Assembly: GCA_021736745.1 (NCBI GenBank)
Contig: JAIPFG010000107.1
Coordinates: forward strand, 1 to 9,039
DNA length: 9,039 nt
Source: Pseudomonadales bacterium
GTDB taxonomy: Bacteria > Pseudomonadota > Gammaproteobacteria > Pseudomonadales > IMCC2047
Direction of reading: 5' to 3'
Below, in pieces: positions 1-7,656 of this stretch. The notes beneath the pieces were generated by a model. That model was not told where the DNA came from. It worked only from the letters and a program-made list of their open reading frames with translations, and searched no databases. The position numbers and the translations under genes were made by a program. Positions within the stretch are counted from its first letter, which is position 1; the number at the start of each line of letters is the position of its first letter.

Positions 1-1560
1 AATAAGACCCAGTGAATCCTTTATTGCTTTATCATCTTCTCTCAAATATTGGCTAAAACCTTCAGGGGCATCCACCAATAACAAGGCAATATCCGGGCTA
101 CTGTCACGGAGAGTAGCGATAGCCTGCAGCAGTGGGTTGCTTTGATTTTCATCCACATTGGCTGCGATCATACAAATAAAGCGATTCCCTAGGCACTCCA
201 GTAACCATTCTTCTCCACTGATACATTCAATAGAGGCATCGGCAGCGGGTGAACCCGGACGCATTTTATCAGCAAAGGCGTCCACATCCTTGGTGTTTAA
301 AGGAGAATCTTCATAAATGCAGGGTAGGGATAATCTGCCACTATTGACAAGGCTGCGGGCAAAAGGATACCGCGCGGCCAATTTAAGTGTCTCATTTCTA
401 AATGTCTTGCTGATTTTATTTTTTGGCGTCATAAAATCCGTGGCGCGACTCGAATTTAGGATATTTTCCTTGGCGCCATATTGTCGCTCAATATCATAGG
501 TTTCCAGCAGCTTACTTGGCGCTTCTTGTTTCAGGACTTTAGCCAATTTCCAGCACAAATTTTCAACACCCTGGATACCACCATTGGCTCCACGAGCACC
601 AAATGGAGACACCTGATGGGCCGCATCGCCAATAAAATATACCCGATGATGGATAAAGGAATCCATCATGCGGCAACGAAAGGTGTAGACGCTACTCCAC
701 TCCAATTCAAACTCGACATCCTTGCCCAGCATGGCTTGAATCCGAGGCAAAATCTTTTCAGGTGTATTTTCCACTTCCGGGTCCGCATCCCAACCCAGCT
801 GAAAATCAATCCGCCAAACGTTGTCCGCCTGACGATGCAGCAGGGTTGATTGGCCACTATGAAAAGGTGGATTAAACCAGAATCGTCTTTCCGTCGGTAG
901 GTTTGCTTCCATGACAACATCAGCAATGAGAAAGCGATCCTCAAACACCTGACCTTTGCTTTCCAAGCCCAGCTGAGCACGAATTGGACTATTTGCGCCA
1001 TCTGCCACCAACAGATAATCACAGGTCATTGTATAAATACCGTCCTGCGTTTCCACTTCCACCTGAGTGCCATGGTCGCCGGTTACGACCTTGGTAACCT
1101 TATGCAGCCAGCGTAGATCGATACAGTCAAACTGCTGACATCGATTCACCATATACTCTTCAAAATAGTACTGTTGAAGGTTAATGAAGGCTGGCATTTT
1201 ATGGTGTTCTTCCGGCAACAGATTAAACTCATAGATCAGGCGATCGCCATTGAACACCTTGCCTAATTTCCAGGTAATCCCCTTTTGTACCATCGGTGCC
1301 GCACAACCGTAACGGTCACAGATTTCCAGGGTGCGCTTAGAAAAACAAATCGCCCTGGAACCCACACTGACCGTATTATTATCGTCTAATACGACCGTAG
1401 GAATACCCTGTAACGCCAGCTCCAGTGCCGCAGACAGACCCGCTGGACCGGCACCGACAATAATCACTCGGTGATGTGTAGGTGCGCTTGAGTCCTGATC
1501 GGGGCTGTGCTGATAGAGATAAACCGGATTGGTATAGGTTTTTGGTGACACAAATCCCAT
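1..1560 (-). CDS. FAD-dependent monooxygenase (aromatic-ring hydroxylase type), 3' end cut by window edge
   Basis: Starts at ATG 1560 and stays open for 520 codons to base 1, so the C-terminus is missing. Seen: a dinucleotide-binding motif VGAGPAGLSAALEL at residues 35-48, the DG motif LLVADGANSP at 183-192, and the FAD-ribityl motif FIGDAAHQVSPFGARGAN at 309-326. From about residue 430 (RPGSPAADA) a thioredoxin-like C-terminal domain begins, as in phenol hydroxylase and MhpA relatives. These are the marks of class A flavoprotein monooxygenases, which use NAD(P)H and O2 to hydroxylate an activated, usually aromatic, substrate in the cytoplasm. The motif is slightly unusual: ARGAN replaces the common GQGMN, and GVENL replaces the common DAxNL. 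I read these as subfamily traits. The start is supported by a strong Shine-Dalgarno 8 nt upstream. It lies 25 nt after the MBL-fold gene, so the two are probably one transcript. The family call is firm; the substrate is not readable from sequence. Confidence 0.9.
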   Translation of the reverse strand, partial: MGFVSPKTYTNPVYLYQHSPDQDSSAPTHHRVIIVGAGPAGLSAALELALQGIPTVVLDDNNTVSVGSRAICFSKRTLEICDRYGCAAPMVQKGITWKLGKVFNGDRLIYEFNLLPEEHHKMPAFINLQQYYFEEYMVNRCQQFDCIDLRWLHKVTKVVTGDHGTQVEVETQDGIYTMTCDYLLVADGANSPIRAQLGLESKGQVFEDRFLIADVVMEANLPTERRFWFNPPFHSGQSTLLHRQADNVWRIDFQLGWDADPEVENTPEKILPRIQAMLGKDVEFELEWSSVYTFRCRMMDSFIHHRVYFIGDAAHQVSPFGARGANGGIQGVENLCWKLAKVLKQEAPSKLLETYDIERQYGAKENILNSSRATDFMTPKNKISKTFRNETLKLAARYPFARSLVNSGRLSLPCIYEDSPLNTKDVDAFADKMRPGSPAADASIECISGEEWLLECLGNRFICMIAANVDENQSNPLLQAIATLRDSSPDIALLLVDAPEGFSQYLREDDKAIKDSLGLI

Positions 1561-1568
1561 CGAATAAT

Positions 1569-1574
1569 CCCCTC
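1569..1574 (-). promoter_or_regulatory. Ribosome binding site of the monooxygenase gene
   Basis: GAGGGG on the minus strand, 8 nt before the ATG at 1560. It fixes the start and lies inside the 25-nt gap after the MBL-fold gene, supporting translation from a shared mRNA. Confidence 0.7.
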
Positions 1575-1585
1575 ACCAATCCGTA

Positions 1586-2557
1586 TTATCTTTCTAATTC
1601 AGCCACCGCATCCTGTAGCGAATGCCATAACTCTTTATCCCGTTCAGCAGTCCAGATTCTCGGATCAGAATATTCGCCGGCTTCGTCAAAGCATCGAGCG
1701 ATATCAAAAGGGATACTGTGTTCAAAGATAACCAGATGGCCATAGTCTCTTTGCATTTGGCGATAGGTTTCGACATAGACATCCGTGAGATTTTTACCTG
1801 CCGCACGTCCGGCTTTGACTGCATTAAACATATCACTGACAAATTGGCGTGTACCGTTGATCGCCTCTTTGCAGCCCTCAGCGGTCTGTAGTGCCTCCCC
1901 TCTTCCGGGAACCAGTTTTTCAGGCCCCATCGCTAACATATTCTCAAGCGTTGTTGGCCAGTCTTTGTGGTAAGCATCTCCCGTATAAGGTGTCGCACCA
2001 TACTCAACTAAATCGCCAGAGAATAATACCTTATCCTTCGGCAGCCAAACGATCGTATCACCTTTGGTGTGACCACGGCCGATTTGCATGATTTTCACTT
2101 CCAGCGATCCGAGCCAGAAGGTGATTTCTTTTTCAAATACGATATTTGGCCAGGTTAAGCCAGGCACTGTATCCAGCCCTTTGAATAAACGGGGGAAACG
2201 GCCAACTTCAGAATCGAAGTCCTGCTGCCCGCGCTCAACCAGCATATCGTAAGTATCTTTGCTGGCAATAATATTTTGCGGCTTATAGGCTGATGCCCCT
2301 AACACGCGTACTGCGTGATAATGCGTCATGACCACATGTTTAATCGGCTTATCGGTAACTTCCCGTATTTTGGCAATCACGTCCTGCGCCATGACCGGTG
2401 TCGCTTGCGTATCAATTACCATGACCGAATCATCACCGATGACGACGCCGGTATTGGGATCACCTTCAGCGGTATAGGCATAGGCGTTTTCAGAAAGTTT
2501 AATGAAAGATTTTTTCTTATCTTCCATATCCCCGTGCGATGCGAATTGCTTAGCCAT
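1586..2557 (-). CDS. MBL-fold (metallo-beta-lactamase superfamily) protein with degenerate second metal site
   Basis: 323 residues, no signal peptide or membrane segment, so probably cytoplasmic. The MBL-fold frame is visible: strand-rich N-terminus with VVIGDDSVMVIDT (38-50), motif THYHAVR (78-84), GRGHTKGD (160-167), LFSGDLVEYG (178-187) and VPGRG (216-220). The normal HxHxDH motif reads H79-Y-H81-A-V83-R84, so the Asp and third His are gone. The His usually seen in a VPGHG-type motif is R219. H79, H81 and H163 (site 1) and D182 (bridging) remain. From family knowledge this suggests a one-metal enzyme or a non-classical activity; that is inference. I believe similar HYHAVR proteins sit beside flavin monooxygenases in other Proteobacteria, but this is from memory. 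The ATG at 2557 is chosen for its AGGAG/AGGA signal; Met11 is a weaker alternative. It is first gene of the pair with the monooxygenase. The reaction is unknown; a hydrolase or lactonase role on a ring-hydroxylation product is a guess. Confidence 0.88.
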   Translation of the reverse strand: MAKQFASHGDMEDKKKSFIKLSENAYAYTAEGDPNTGVVIGDDSVMVIDTQATPVMAQDVIAKIREVTDKPIKHVVMTHYHAVRVLGASAYKPQNIIASKDTYDMLVERGQQDFDSEVGRFPRLFKGLDTVPGLTWPNIVFEKEITFWLGSLEVKIMQIGRGHTKGDTIVWLPKDKVLFSGDLVEYGATPYTGDAYHKDWPTTLENMLAMGPEKLVPGRGEALQTAEGCKEAINGTRQFVSDMFNAVKAGRAAGKNLTDVYVETYRQMQRDYGHLVIFEHSIPFDIARCFDEAGEYSDPRIWTAERDKELWHSLQDAVAELER

Positions 2558-2562
2558 TATAT

Positions 2563-2572
2563 TCCTGCTCCT
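2563..2572 (-). promoter_or_regulatory. Ribosome binding site of the MBL-fold gene
   Basis: Two overlapping candidates on the minus strand, AGGAG (10 nt from ATG 2557) and AGGA (5 nt from it). They favour the first ATG over the in-frame Met ten codons later. Confidence 0.65.
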
Positions 2573-2592
2573 AAATGTTTAGCATAACTACA

Positions 2593-2628
2593 TTAATAAT
2601 ATAGTTACATATGAAACCATATTATTAA
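2593..2628. promoter_or_regulatory. 36-bp near-perfect palindrome, likely operator of the MBL/monooxygenase operon
   Basis: Plus strand: arm TTAATAATATAGTT (2593-2606), centre ACATATGA (2607-2614), arm AACCATATTATTAA (2615-2628). The arms match in 13 of 14 positions and the centre contains the palindrome CATATG on the same axis (2610.5). In all, 16 of 18 symmetric base pairs agree. The site begins 36 bp upstream of the MBL-fold start, where a repressor or activator would control the operon. The long AT-rich dyad suits a dimeric regulator such as TetR, MarR or GntR type, but the regulator is not in the window. The region also contains TAATAT and TATATT, which could serve as a -10 box, but no convincing -35 was found. 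It is not followed by a T-run, so it is unlikely to be a terminator. Confidence 0.6.
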
Positions 2629-2706
2629 ATTTAAGGCAAGCAAAAAAGCAGTTTTAATTGAGAGGGATGAAGCAAAATGAGTAACCTTTATGGGGTTAAA
2701 TAGAAG

Positions 2707-2732
2707 AAAAAAATAGGCAACCCCTTTGCCCA
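2707..2732 (-). terminator. Rho-independent terminator after ispH
   Basis: On the minus strand TGGGCAA, loop AGGGG, TTGCCTA, then seven Ts. The stem is seven pairs with one G-U. It starts about 40 nt after the ispH stop codon and separates the housekeeping operon from the downstream MBL/monooxygenase genes. Stem is short, so termination may be partial. Confidence 0.6.
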
Positions 2733-2771
2733 AAAGGCTAAAGGATTAAACAAAAAACAATGACAGTTGTA

Positions 2772-3716
2772 TTATTTATCGAGAATGCGTAATTCTTTGG
2801 GCAAAGAAAACTGAATATTTTCCGGTTTTCCGGATAACTCCTGAGGCAACTGCGCCCCCCATGATTGAAGTTTCTGTATGACTCTATCCACCAGTATTTC
2901 CGGTGCCGACGCGCCAGCAGTAAGACCGATGCACTTTTTCCCTTTAACCCAGATTTCTTTAATATCATCAGCCCCATTCACCAGATAAGCTTCCGTCCCT
3001 TGGCGCTCCGCCAACTCCCGTAAACGGTTTGAATTAGAGCTGTTTGCAGACCCAACCACAAGAATAAGATCACAATCAGCTGCCAGCTGTTTTATAGCAT
3101 CCTGTCGATTTTGAGTGGCGTAACAAATATCATCCTTGCGTGGCCCCTGAATTTTAGGGAAGGCTTCCCGCAGCCTGTCAATAATGTTGGAGGTATCATC
3201 CACCGACAAAGTGGTCTGTGTAACATAGGCTAATCGTTCAGGGTTTTTTACAACTAATGAGGCAACATCCTCAGCCCGCTCCACCAGATAAATTTCACCC
3301 CCAAAGGCGTGATCATACTGCCCCATGGTACCTTCAACTTCGGGATGTCCTGCATGCCCGATTAAAATACACTCCTGTCCATCACGACTATATTTCGTCA
3401 CCTCCAGATGCACCTTAGTAACCAGTGGGCAGGTCGCGTCAAACACCTTTAAACCTCTTGCCTTCGCTTCTTGCTGTACCGCCTGGGAAACACCATGCGC
3501 GCTAAATATCACGAGTGCGTCATCCGGAACTTCCGTCAGTTCATCGACAAAAATCGCACCCTTATCTCGCAAACCATCGACCACAAATCGGTTATGCACC
3601 ACCTCGTGCCGAACATATATTGGAGCGCCAAAAATATCCAGTGCGCGATTAACAATTTCTATGGCTCTATCCACGCCAGCGCAAAAACCGCGCGGATTGG
3701 CGAGTTTTAATTGCAT
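2772..3716 (-). CDS. ispH: 4-hydroxy-3-methylbut-2-enyl diphosphate reductase
   Basis: Last enzyme of the MEP (non-mevalonate) isoprenoid pathway. This cytoplasmic [4Fe-4S] enzyme reduces HMBPP to a mixture of IPP and DMAPP. The 314-residue length is normal. Cluster ligands are seen at C12 (GFCAGV), C96 (DATCPLV) and C198 (ICYATQNRQ). Substrate residues H41, H74, H124, E126, T167, S225, N227 and S269 are all in place, at almost the same numbering as in the E. coli enzyme. Start is ATG 3716, with a modest TGAG Shine-Dalgarno, 30 nt after fkpB. It is the last gene of the ribF-ileS-lspA-fkpB-ispH block and is followed by a terminator-like hairpin. Nothing looks broken. Confidence 0.98.
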   Translation of the reverse strand: MQLKLANPRGFCAGVDRAIEIVNRALDIFGAPIYVRHEVVHNRFVVDGLRDKGAIFVDELTEVPDDALVIFSAHGVSQAVQQEAKARGLKVFDATCPLVTKVHLEVTKYSRDGQECILIGHAGHPEVEGTMGQYDHAFGGEIYLVERAEDVASLVVKNPERLAYVTQTTLSVDDTSNIIDRLREAFPKIQGPRKDDICYATQNRQDAIKQLAADCDLILVVGSANSSNSNRLRELAERQGTEAYLVNGADDIKEIWVKGKKCIGLTAGASAPEILVDRVIQKLQSWGAQLPQELSGKPENIQFSLPKELRILDK

Positions 3717-3746
3717 ACAAATCTCATCAATAAATTCAACACAAGA

Positions 3747-4184
3747 TTATACCGGTTTCACATCAATAATATGGACAGTAAATAACAGATCTTGTCCGGC
3801 CAAGGGATGGTTAAAGTCAACCTCAACGTTATCACCTTCTATCGATTTGATGACGCCGGGTAGTTCGGAATGGTTGGCATCGGCAAAAGACAACATCAAG
3901 CCAGGTTGCAGCTCCAACGTGTCATCAAAGTTACTCTTTGATAACCACTGCACATTGTTTGGATTGGGCATACCAAAACCCTGCTCCGACTTGATCGTAA
4001 TGACTTTTTTGTCCCCGACAGACAAGCCAAATAAAGCCTTTTCAAAACCCGGCAATAGATTACCATCCCCCACCTTGAAGGTAGCCGGCGCCTTATCAAA
4101 ATTGGAGTCAATCAATCCGGCATCAAGTAACTCAATCGCAAAATGCAGTGTCACCTGCATCTCTGGACCTATCTTATCATTCAT
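3747..4184 (-). CDS. fkpB: FKBP-type peptidyl-prolyl cis-trans isomerase, SlpA/FkpB type
   Basis: 145 residues, no signal peptide, so cytoplasmic. The FKBP core is shown by VGDGNLLPGFEKALFGLSVG (residues 38-57) and the closing segment DFNHPLAGQDLLF (123-135). Between them, from about residue 72 to 120, lies the insert-in-flap chaperone domain typical of SlpA and SlyD. There is no His-rich metal-binding tail, which argues for SlpA/FkpB rather than SlyD. The family catalyses proline isomerisation and has chaperone activity; the physiological client is unclear. ATG 4184 follows the lspA stop by 5 nt, with only a weak Shine-Dalgarno, so translation is probably coupled to lspA. The lspA-fkpB-ispH order is the usual one. 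Confidence 0.95.
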   Translation of the reverse strand: MNDKIGPEMQVTLHFAIELLDAGLIDSNFDKAPATFKVGDGNLLPGFEKALFGLSVGDKKVITIKSEQGFGMPNPNNVQWLSKSNFDDTLELQPGLMLSFADANHSELPGVIKSIEGDNVEVDFNHPLAGQDLLFTVHIIDVKPV

Positions 4185-4189
4185 CTTTT

Positions 4190-4699
4190 TTAACCACAGA
4201 TATCACCTTTCGTCTTACGGTGAAATAACGAGTCGATAATTAATAATACGGCGCCAATACTGATTGCAGAATCGGCAAAATTAAAGGCAGGGAAGTAATA
4301 TTCTTTATAATGCACTGAAATAAAATCAATCACGTACCCTAATGCTACTCGATCGTACAGGTTACCCAAAGCCCCACCCAAAATCATTGCCAAGGCAATC
4401 GCCAATAAGGTTTCAGACGACTTCAAGCGCTGCAACCAGACAACCAATACGAGGCTAACGCCGGCCGCCAGAATCGCAAAGAACCAGCGTTGCCACCCAC
4501 CTGCATCGGCTAAAAAACTGAACGCCGCCCCCCGATTGTAAACCAACGTCAGATCAAAAATCGGCAGCAACGCCACGGCCTGGGCATAGGAAAGATGCTC
4601 ATCTGCCAGATATTTTGAGACTTGATCCAATAGAACTACCAGCAGCGTTAGACCTAGCCATATTAATTGGCTCGGGTGACGCTTTGCTTTCGGATTCAC
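4190..4699 (-). CDS. lspA: Lipoprotein signal peptidase (signal peptidase II)
   Basis: Inner-membrane aspartyl protease that removes the signal peptide from prolipoproteins after lipidation of the lipobox cysteine. 169 residues, the usual size. About four hydrophobic segments are visible, near residues 12-30, 68-89, 97-113 and 138-158. The catalytic aspartates are D125 (GYVIDFISVH) and D143 (NFADSAISIG). Other conserved elements are D25 in LLDQVSKY, N55 in VYNRGAAFSF, and GGALGNLYDR (108-117). The start is GTG at 4699, supported by AGGTG 5 nt upstream. It lies 30 nt after ileS and 5 nt before fkpB. It is the target of globomycin in other bacteria. Confidence 0.97.
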   Translation of the reverse strand: MNPKAKRHPSQLIWLGLTLLVVLLDQVSKYLADEHLSYAQAVALLPIFDLTLVYNRGAAFSFLADAGGWQRWFFAILAAGVSLVLVVWLQRLKSSETLLAIALAMILGGALGNLYDRVALGYVIDFISVHYKEYYFPAFNFADSAISIGAVLLIIDSLFHRKTKGDICG

Positions 4700-4704
4700 T
4701 CTGA

Positions 4705-4709
4705 CACCT
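4705..4709 (-). promoter_or_regulatory. Ribosome binding site supporting the GTG start of lspA
   Basis: AGGTG on the minus strand, 5 nt before the GTG at 4699. It lies in the 30-nt ileS-lspA gap and decides the non-ATG start. Confidence 0.6.
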
Positions 4710-4729
4710 GCCTATCAGGATATAAAAGA

Positions 4730-7570
4730 CTAGGCATAACGTCTCGATTCACCTTGTCCGAAAGCATTTTCAATACAGCGCCCGCAAAGGCCAGGATGCT
4801 CTTTATGCGCACCGACATCTTCACGTCGGTGCCAGCAGCGGCAGCATTTTTCATGTACTGACGCCTCTACCCTAACACGCAACCCTGTAACCTCCGTTTG
4901 CTTGGCTTGATTCACCTTATCGTCTGAGACTTCCTGTGTATCCAATACCGCTTTTGCCTTGGAAGTAATTAAGACAAAACGTAATTCATCCTCTAATTGG
5001 GTCAGCGTCTGCTGTAATTCACTTGAGCAGTAGAGAATCACCTCGGCATCCAGGCTAGAGCCAATAGTGCCTGATACCCTTGCCGCTTCCAGCTCTTTAT
5101 TCACCGCTGTTTTTACCTGCATCATCTGCTGCCAACTTTTCCGTCCCTGTGATTCAGTATTTTGCAACGAAGCTAACACGTCATACCACTGAGCAAGGAA
5201 CACCGACGCCTTTCTATCGCCAGGCATATAGCCCCAAATTTCATCCGCCGTAAAGCTCATGATTGGCGTTATCCAGCGTACGAATGCCTCGCACAGATGA
5301 TACAAGACCGTTTGCGCCGAACGGCGAGGCAGACCATCTGCTTTTGCCGTATAGAGTCGATCTTTGATGATATCCAAGTAAAAACCACCCATATCGGTGA
5401 CGCAAAAATTGTGCAATTTCTGATAAATCTGGTGGAATTGAAATTTATCATAAGCGGCGATAATTTCCGCCTGAAGATGAGCTGCCCGGTCTAACGCCCA
5501 ACGATCCAAAGCCAGCATATCATCCACCGGCACCAGATTTGTGGCCGGATCAAAATCATCCAATCCAGACAGGAAGAAACGTGCGGTATTGCGAACACGT
5601 CGGTAGGAATCAGCGGTACGCTTAAGAATTTCATCCGACACACTCATTTCACCGCTGAAATCCGTGGCCGCCACCCACAGGCGCAAAATATCAGCCCCTA
5701 AATCGTTCGCCACTTTCTGGGGAGAAATCACATTGCCAAGCGATTTGGACATTTTTTTGCCTGCCGCATCCACCGTGAAGCCGTGGGTCAAAACAGCTTT
5801 GTAGGGCGCATTGCCATTGATCGCCACAGCCGTTTTTAAAGAGGACTGAAACCATCCTCGATGCTGATCGGAACCCTCTAAATAAAGGTCTGCGGGATAA
5901 TGTAGCGCTTTATTGCGATTTAGCACCGCAAAGTGCGTTACGCCGGAATCAAACCATACGTCCAAGGTATCAGTAACCTTAGTGTATTGTTCAGCCTCAT
6001 CACCCAGCAGCTCGGCAACATCCAAGTCAAACCAGGCATCAATTCCTTCCACCTCAACCCTCTGCGCGACCTGTTCAATAAGGTGTGGTGTATTTGGGTG
6101 CAGGTCCTTAGTCTCTTTATGCACAAACAGCGCAATCGGCACACCCCAAGTCCGCTGGCGCGAAATGCACCAGTCTGGGCTACTCTCGAGCATAGCTTCA
6201 ATTCTCGCTTGCCCCCAATCCGGCACCCATTTCACACCCTTCACGGCCTGTTTGACATCAGCCATTAGGTGGTTCTTCGTCATACTGACAAACCATTGCG
6301 GCGTCGCTCTGTAGATGAGCGGTGTTTTGGTACGCCAACAATGGGGGAAGCTATGCGTCATTTTAGCTTGCGCCAACAGCCTTCCCCGCTCATCGAGCAC
6401 GGCCACCACTTTTTCGTCAACCTTATAAACATGCTCACCTGCGAACAACTCCGTTCGCTCACGGAAAAGACCGTTATCATCCACTAGGTTCAGCGTTTCA
6501 ATACCGTATTTTCGGCCGACCACAAAATCATCCATGCCATGGTCTGGCGCAGTATGCACAGCGCCCGTACCAGCCTCAGTGGTGACATGCTCCCCAATAA
6601 TGATTGGCACCTGGCGGCTATAAAAAGGATGCGATAACAACAACCCCTCAAGCACCCGCCCTCGGCAGTGACCAACGACTGTAAACGCCTCAATACCATA
6701 ACGTCGCATTGCCGACTCGTACAGCGCACTCGCCAACAACAAGCGCTGCCTGGAAGTACTGCCCGCAGGCTGGCATTCCACCAACACGTAGTCCAAATCA
6801 GGATGAAGCGAAACCGCCTGGTTCGAGGGCAAGGTCCAGGGGGTCGTCGTCCAAATTACCACTGAGATCTCGCCCTCACCGGTCGCACCCCCCATCGCTT
6901 CAAGAAACGCTGCCTGATCAACCACCGGAAAGCTGACATCAATCGAATAGGAAACCTTATCCTGATACTCGACTTCCGCTTCGGCCAAAGCCGAGGCCCC
7001 GACAACACTCCAATAGACGGGCTTAAAGCCTCTTTGCAGGTGTCCGTTCTCCACCACCTTACCCAAAGCACGGATAATATCTGCCTCAAACTGATAATTC
7101 ATGGTGAGATAAGGATTCTCCCAATCACCGAAAACCCCCATGCGAATAAAGTCTTTACGCTGTCCGTCGACTTGACGAGCCGCATATTCGCGGCATTTAC
7201 GCCGAAAAGTTTTATAATCAACTTTAACGCCCGCTTTACCGATTTTGGTTTCGACCTTGTGCTCAATTGGCAGACCATGGCAGTCCCAGCCCGGCACATA
7301 AGGCGCGTCATAACCACCCAGTGTTTTTGACTTAACAATAATATCCTTCAATACCTTATTAACGGCATGACCAATATGGATATCGCCATTGGCATAGGGA
7401 GGGCCATCATGCAGTACATATTTTGGGTAGCCTTCGCGAGCCTCCCGGATCTGCTGATAGATTTTTTCCTGCTGCCAACGCTTGAGTATTCCAGGCTCTC
7501 TTTGCGCCAGATTCGCTTTCATCGGGAAAGCTGTTTTCGGCAAATTTAAAGTTTGTTTGTAATCAGTCAT
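4730..7570 (-). CDS. ileS: Isoleucyl-tRNA synthetase
   Basis: Class I aminoacyl-tRNA synthetase that charges tRNA-Ile in the cytoplasm and hydrolyses mischarged Val-tRNA-Ile. 946 residues, close to the bacterial norm. The catalytic signatures are HIGH at 65-68 (within PPYANGDIHIGH) and KMSKS at 606-610. The editing (CP1) domain shows WTTTPWTLPSN (240-250) and GTGAVHTAPDHGMDDF (334-349). WFDSG is at 539-543. The C-terminus ends in a zinc-binding module with C909, C912, C929 and C932. This is the mupirocin-sensitive bacterial type by its C-terminal zinc module and gene context. ATG 7570 has little Shine-Dalgarno (only AAAAG next to the start). It follows ribF by 86 nt and precedes lspA by 30 nt. 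The frame is intact. Confidence 0.98.
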   Translation of the reverse strand: MTDYKQTLNLPKTAFPMKANLAQREPGILKRWQQEKIYQQIREAREGYPKYVLHDGPPYANGDIHIGHAVNKVLKDIIVKSKTLGGYDAPYVPGWDCHGLPIEHKVETKIGKAGVKVDYKTFRRKCREYAARQVDGQRKDFIRMGVFGDWENPYLTMNYQFEADIIRALGKVVENGHLQRGFKPVYWSVVGASALAEAEVEYQDKVSYSIDVSFPVVDQAAFLEAMGGATGEGEISVVIWTTTPWTLPSNQAVSLHPDLDYVLVECQPAGSTSRQRLLLASALYESAMRRYGIEAFTVVGHCRGRVLEGLLLSHPFYSRQVPIIIGEHVTTEAGTGAVHTAPDHGMDDFVVGRKYGIETLNLVDDNGLFRERTELFAGEHVYKVDEKVVAVLDERGRLLAQAKMTHSFPHCWRTKTPLIYRATPQWFVSMTKNHLMADVKQAVKGVKWVPDWGQARIEAMLESSPDWCISRQRTWGVPIALFVHKETKDLHPNTPHLIEQVAQRVEVEGIDAWFDLDVAELLGDEAEQYTKVTDTLDVWFDSGVTHFAVLNRNKALHYPADLYLEGSDQHRGWFQSSLKTAVAINGNAPYKAVLTHGFTVDAAGKKMSKSLGNVISPQKVANDLGADILRLWVAATDFSGEMSVSDEILKRTADSYRRVRNTARFFLSGLDDFDPATNLVPVDDMLALDRWALDRAAHLQAEIIAAYDKFQFHQIYQKLHNFCVTDMGGFYLDIIKDRLYTAKADGLPRRSAQTVLYHLCEAFVRWITPIMSFTADEIWGYMPGDRKASVFLAQWYDVLASLQNTESQGRKSWQQMMQVKTAVNKELEAARVSGTIGSSLDAEVILYCSSELQQTLTQLEDELRFVLITSKAKAVLDTQEVSDDKVNQAKQTEVTGLRVRVEASVHEKCCRCWHRREDVGAHKEHPGLCGRCIENAFGQGESRRYA

Positions 7571-7656
7571 CTTTTATAAAACTTACTATTTGAATACATT
7601 AATTGATTCCTTGGGCCGTCCAGGCGCTCATTTAAAATTCGCTCGTCTAACGACAA
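7571..7656 (-). other. ribF-ileS intergenic region
   Basis: 86 nt between ribF and ileS. It holds a 10-bp AT palindrome TTTTATAAAA (7572-7581) directly before the ileS start and a GC-rich centre. No convincing promoter, terminator or Shine-Dalgarno was found. A leader with control over ileS cannot be excluded but is not shown. Confidence 0.4.

Noticed and set aside
481..1022. Possible frameshift or pseudogene in the monooxygenase region, since short frames occur on both strands
   Set aside because: Translating the minus strand from 1560 gives one unbroken 520-codon frame with all expected motifs; the short frames are shadows.
2678..2704. Nine-codon plus-strand mini-ORF (MSNLYGVK) after a GAGAGG sequence
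   Set aside because: No plus-strand gene follows it, so a leader-peptide role has no target; a short chance frame is more likely.
3325..4239. Long plus-strand open frame of 304 codons opposite ispH and fkpB
   Set aside because: It is antisense to two clear genes, its protein is Ser/Thr/Cys-rich with no recognisable domain, and it has no family motif; it is a shadow of the real frames.
5913..6314. Plus-strand open frames opposite ileS
   Set aside because: Overlap fully with intact ileS and show no domain or ribosome site.
7571..7656. T-box or other riboswitch controlling ileS
   Set aside because: At 86 nt the gap is too short, no T-box sequence or terminator is visible, and T-boxes are not expected in this group.
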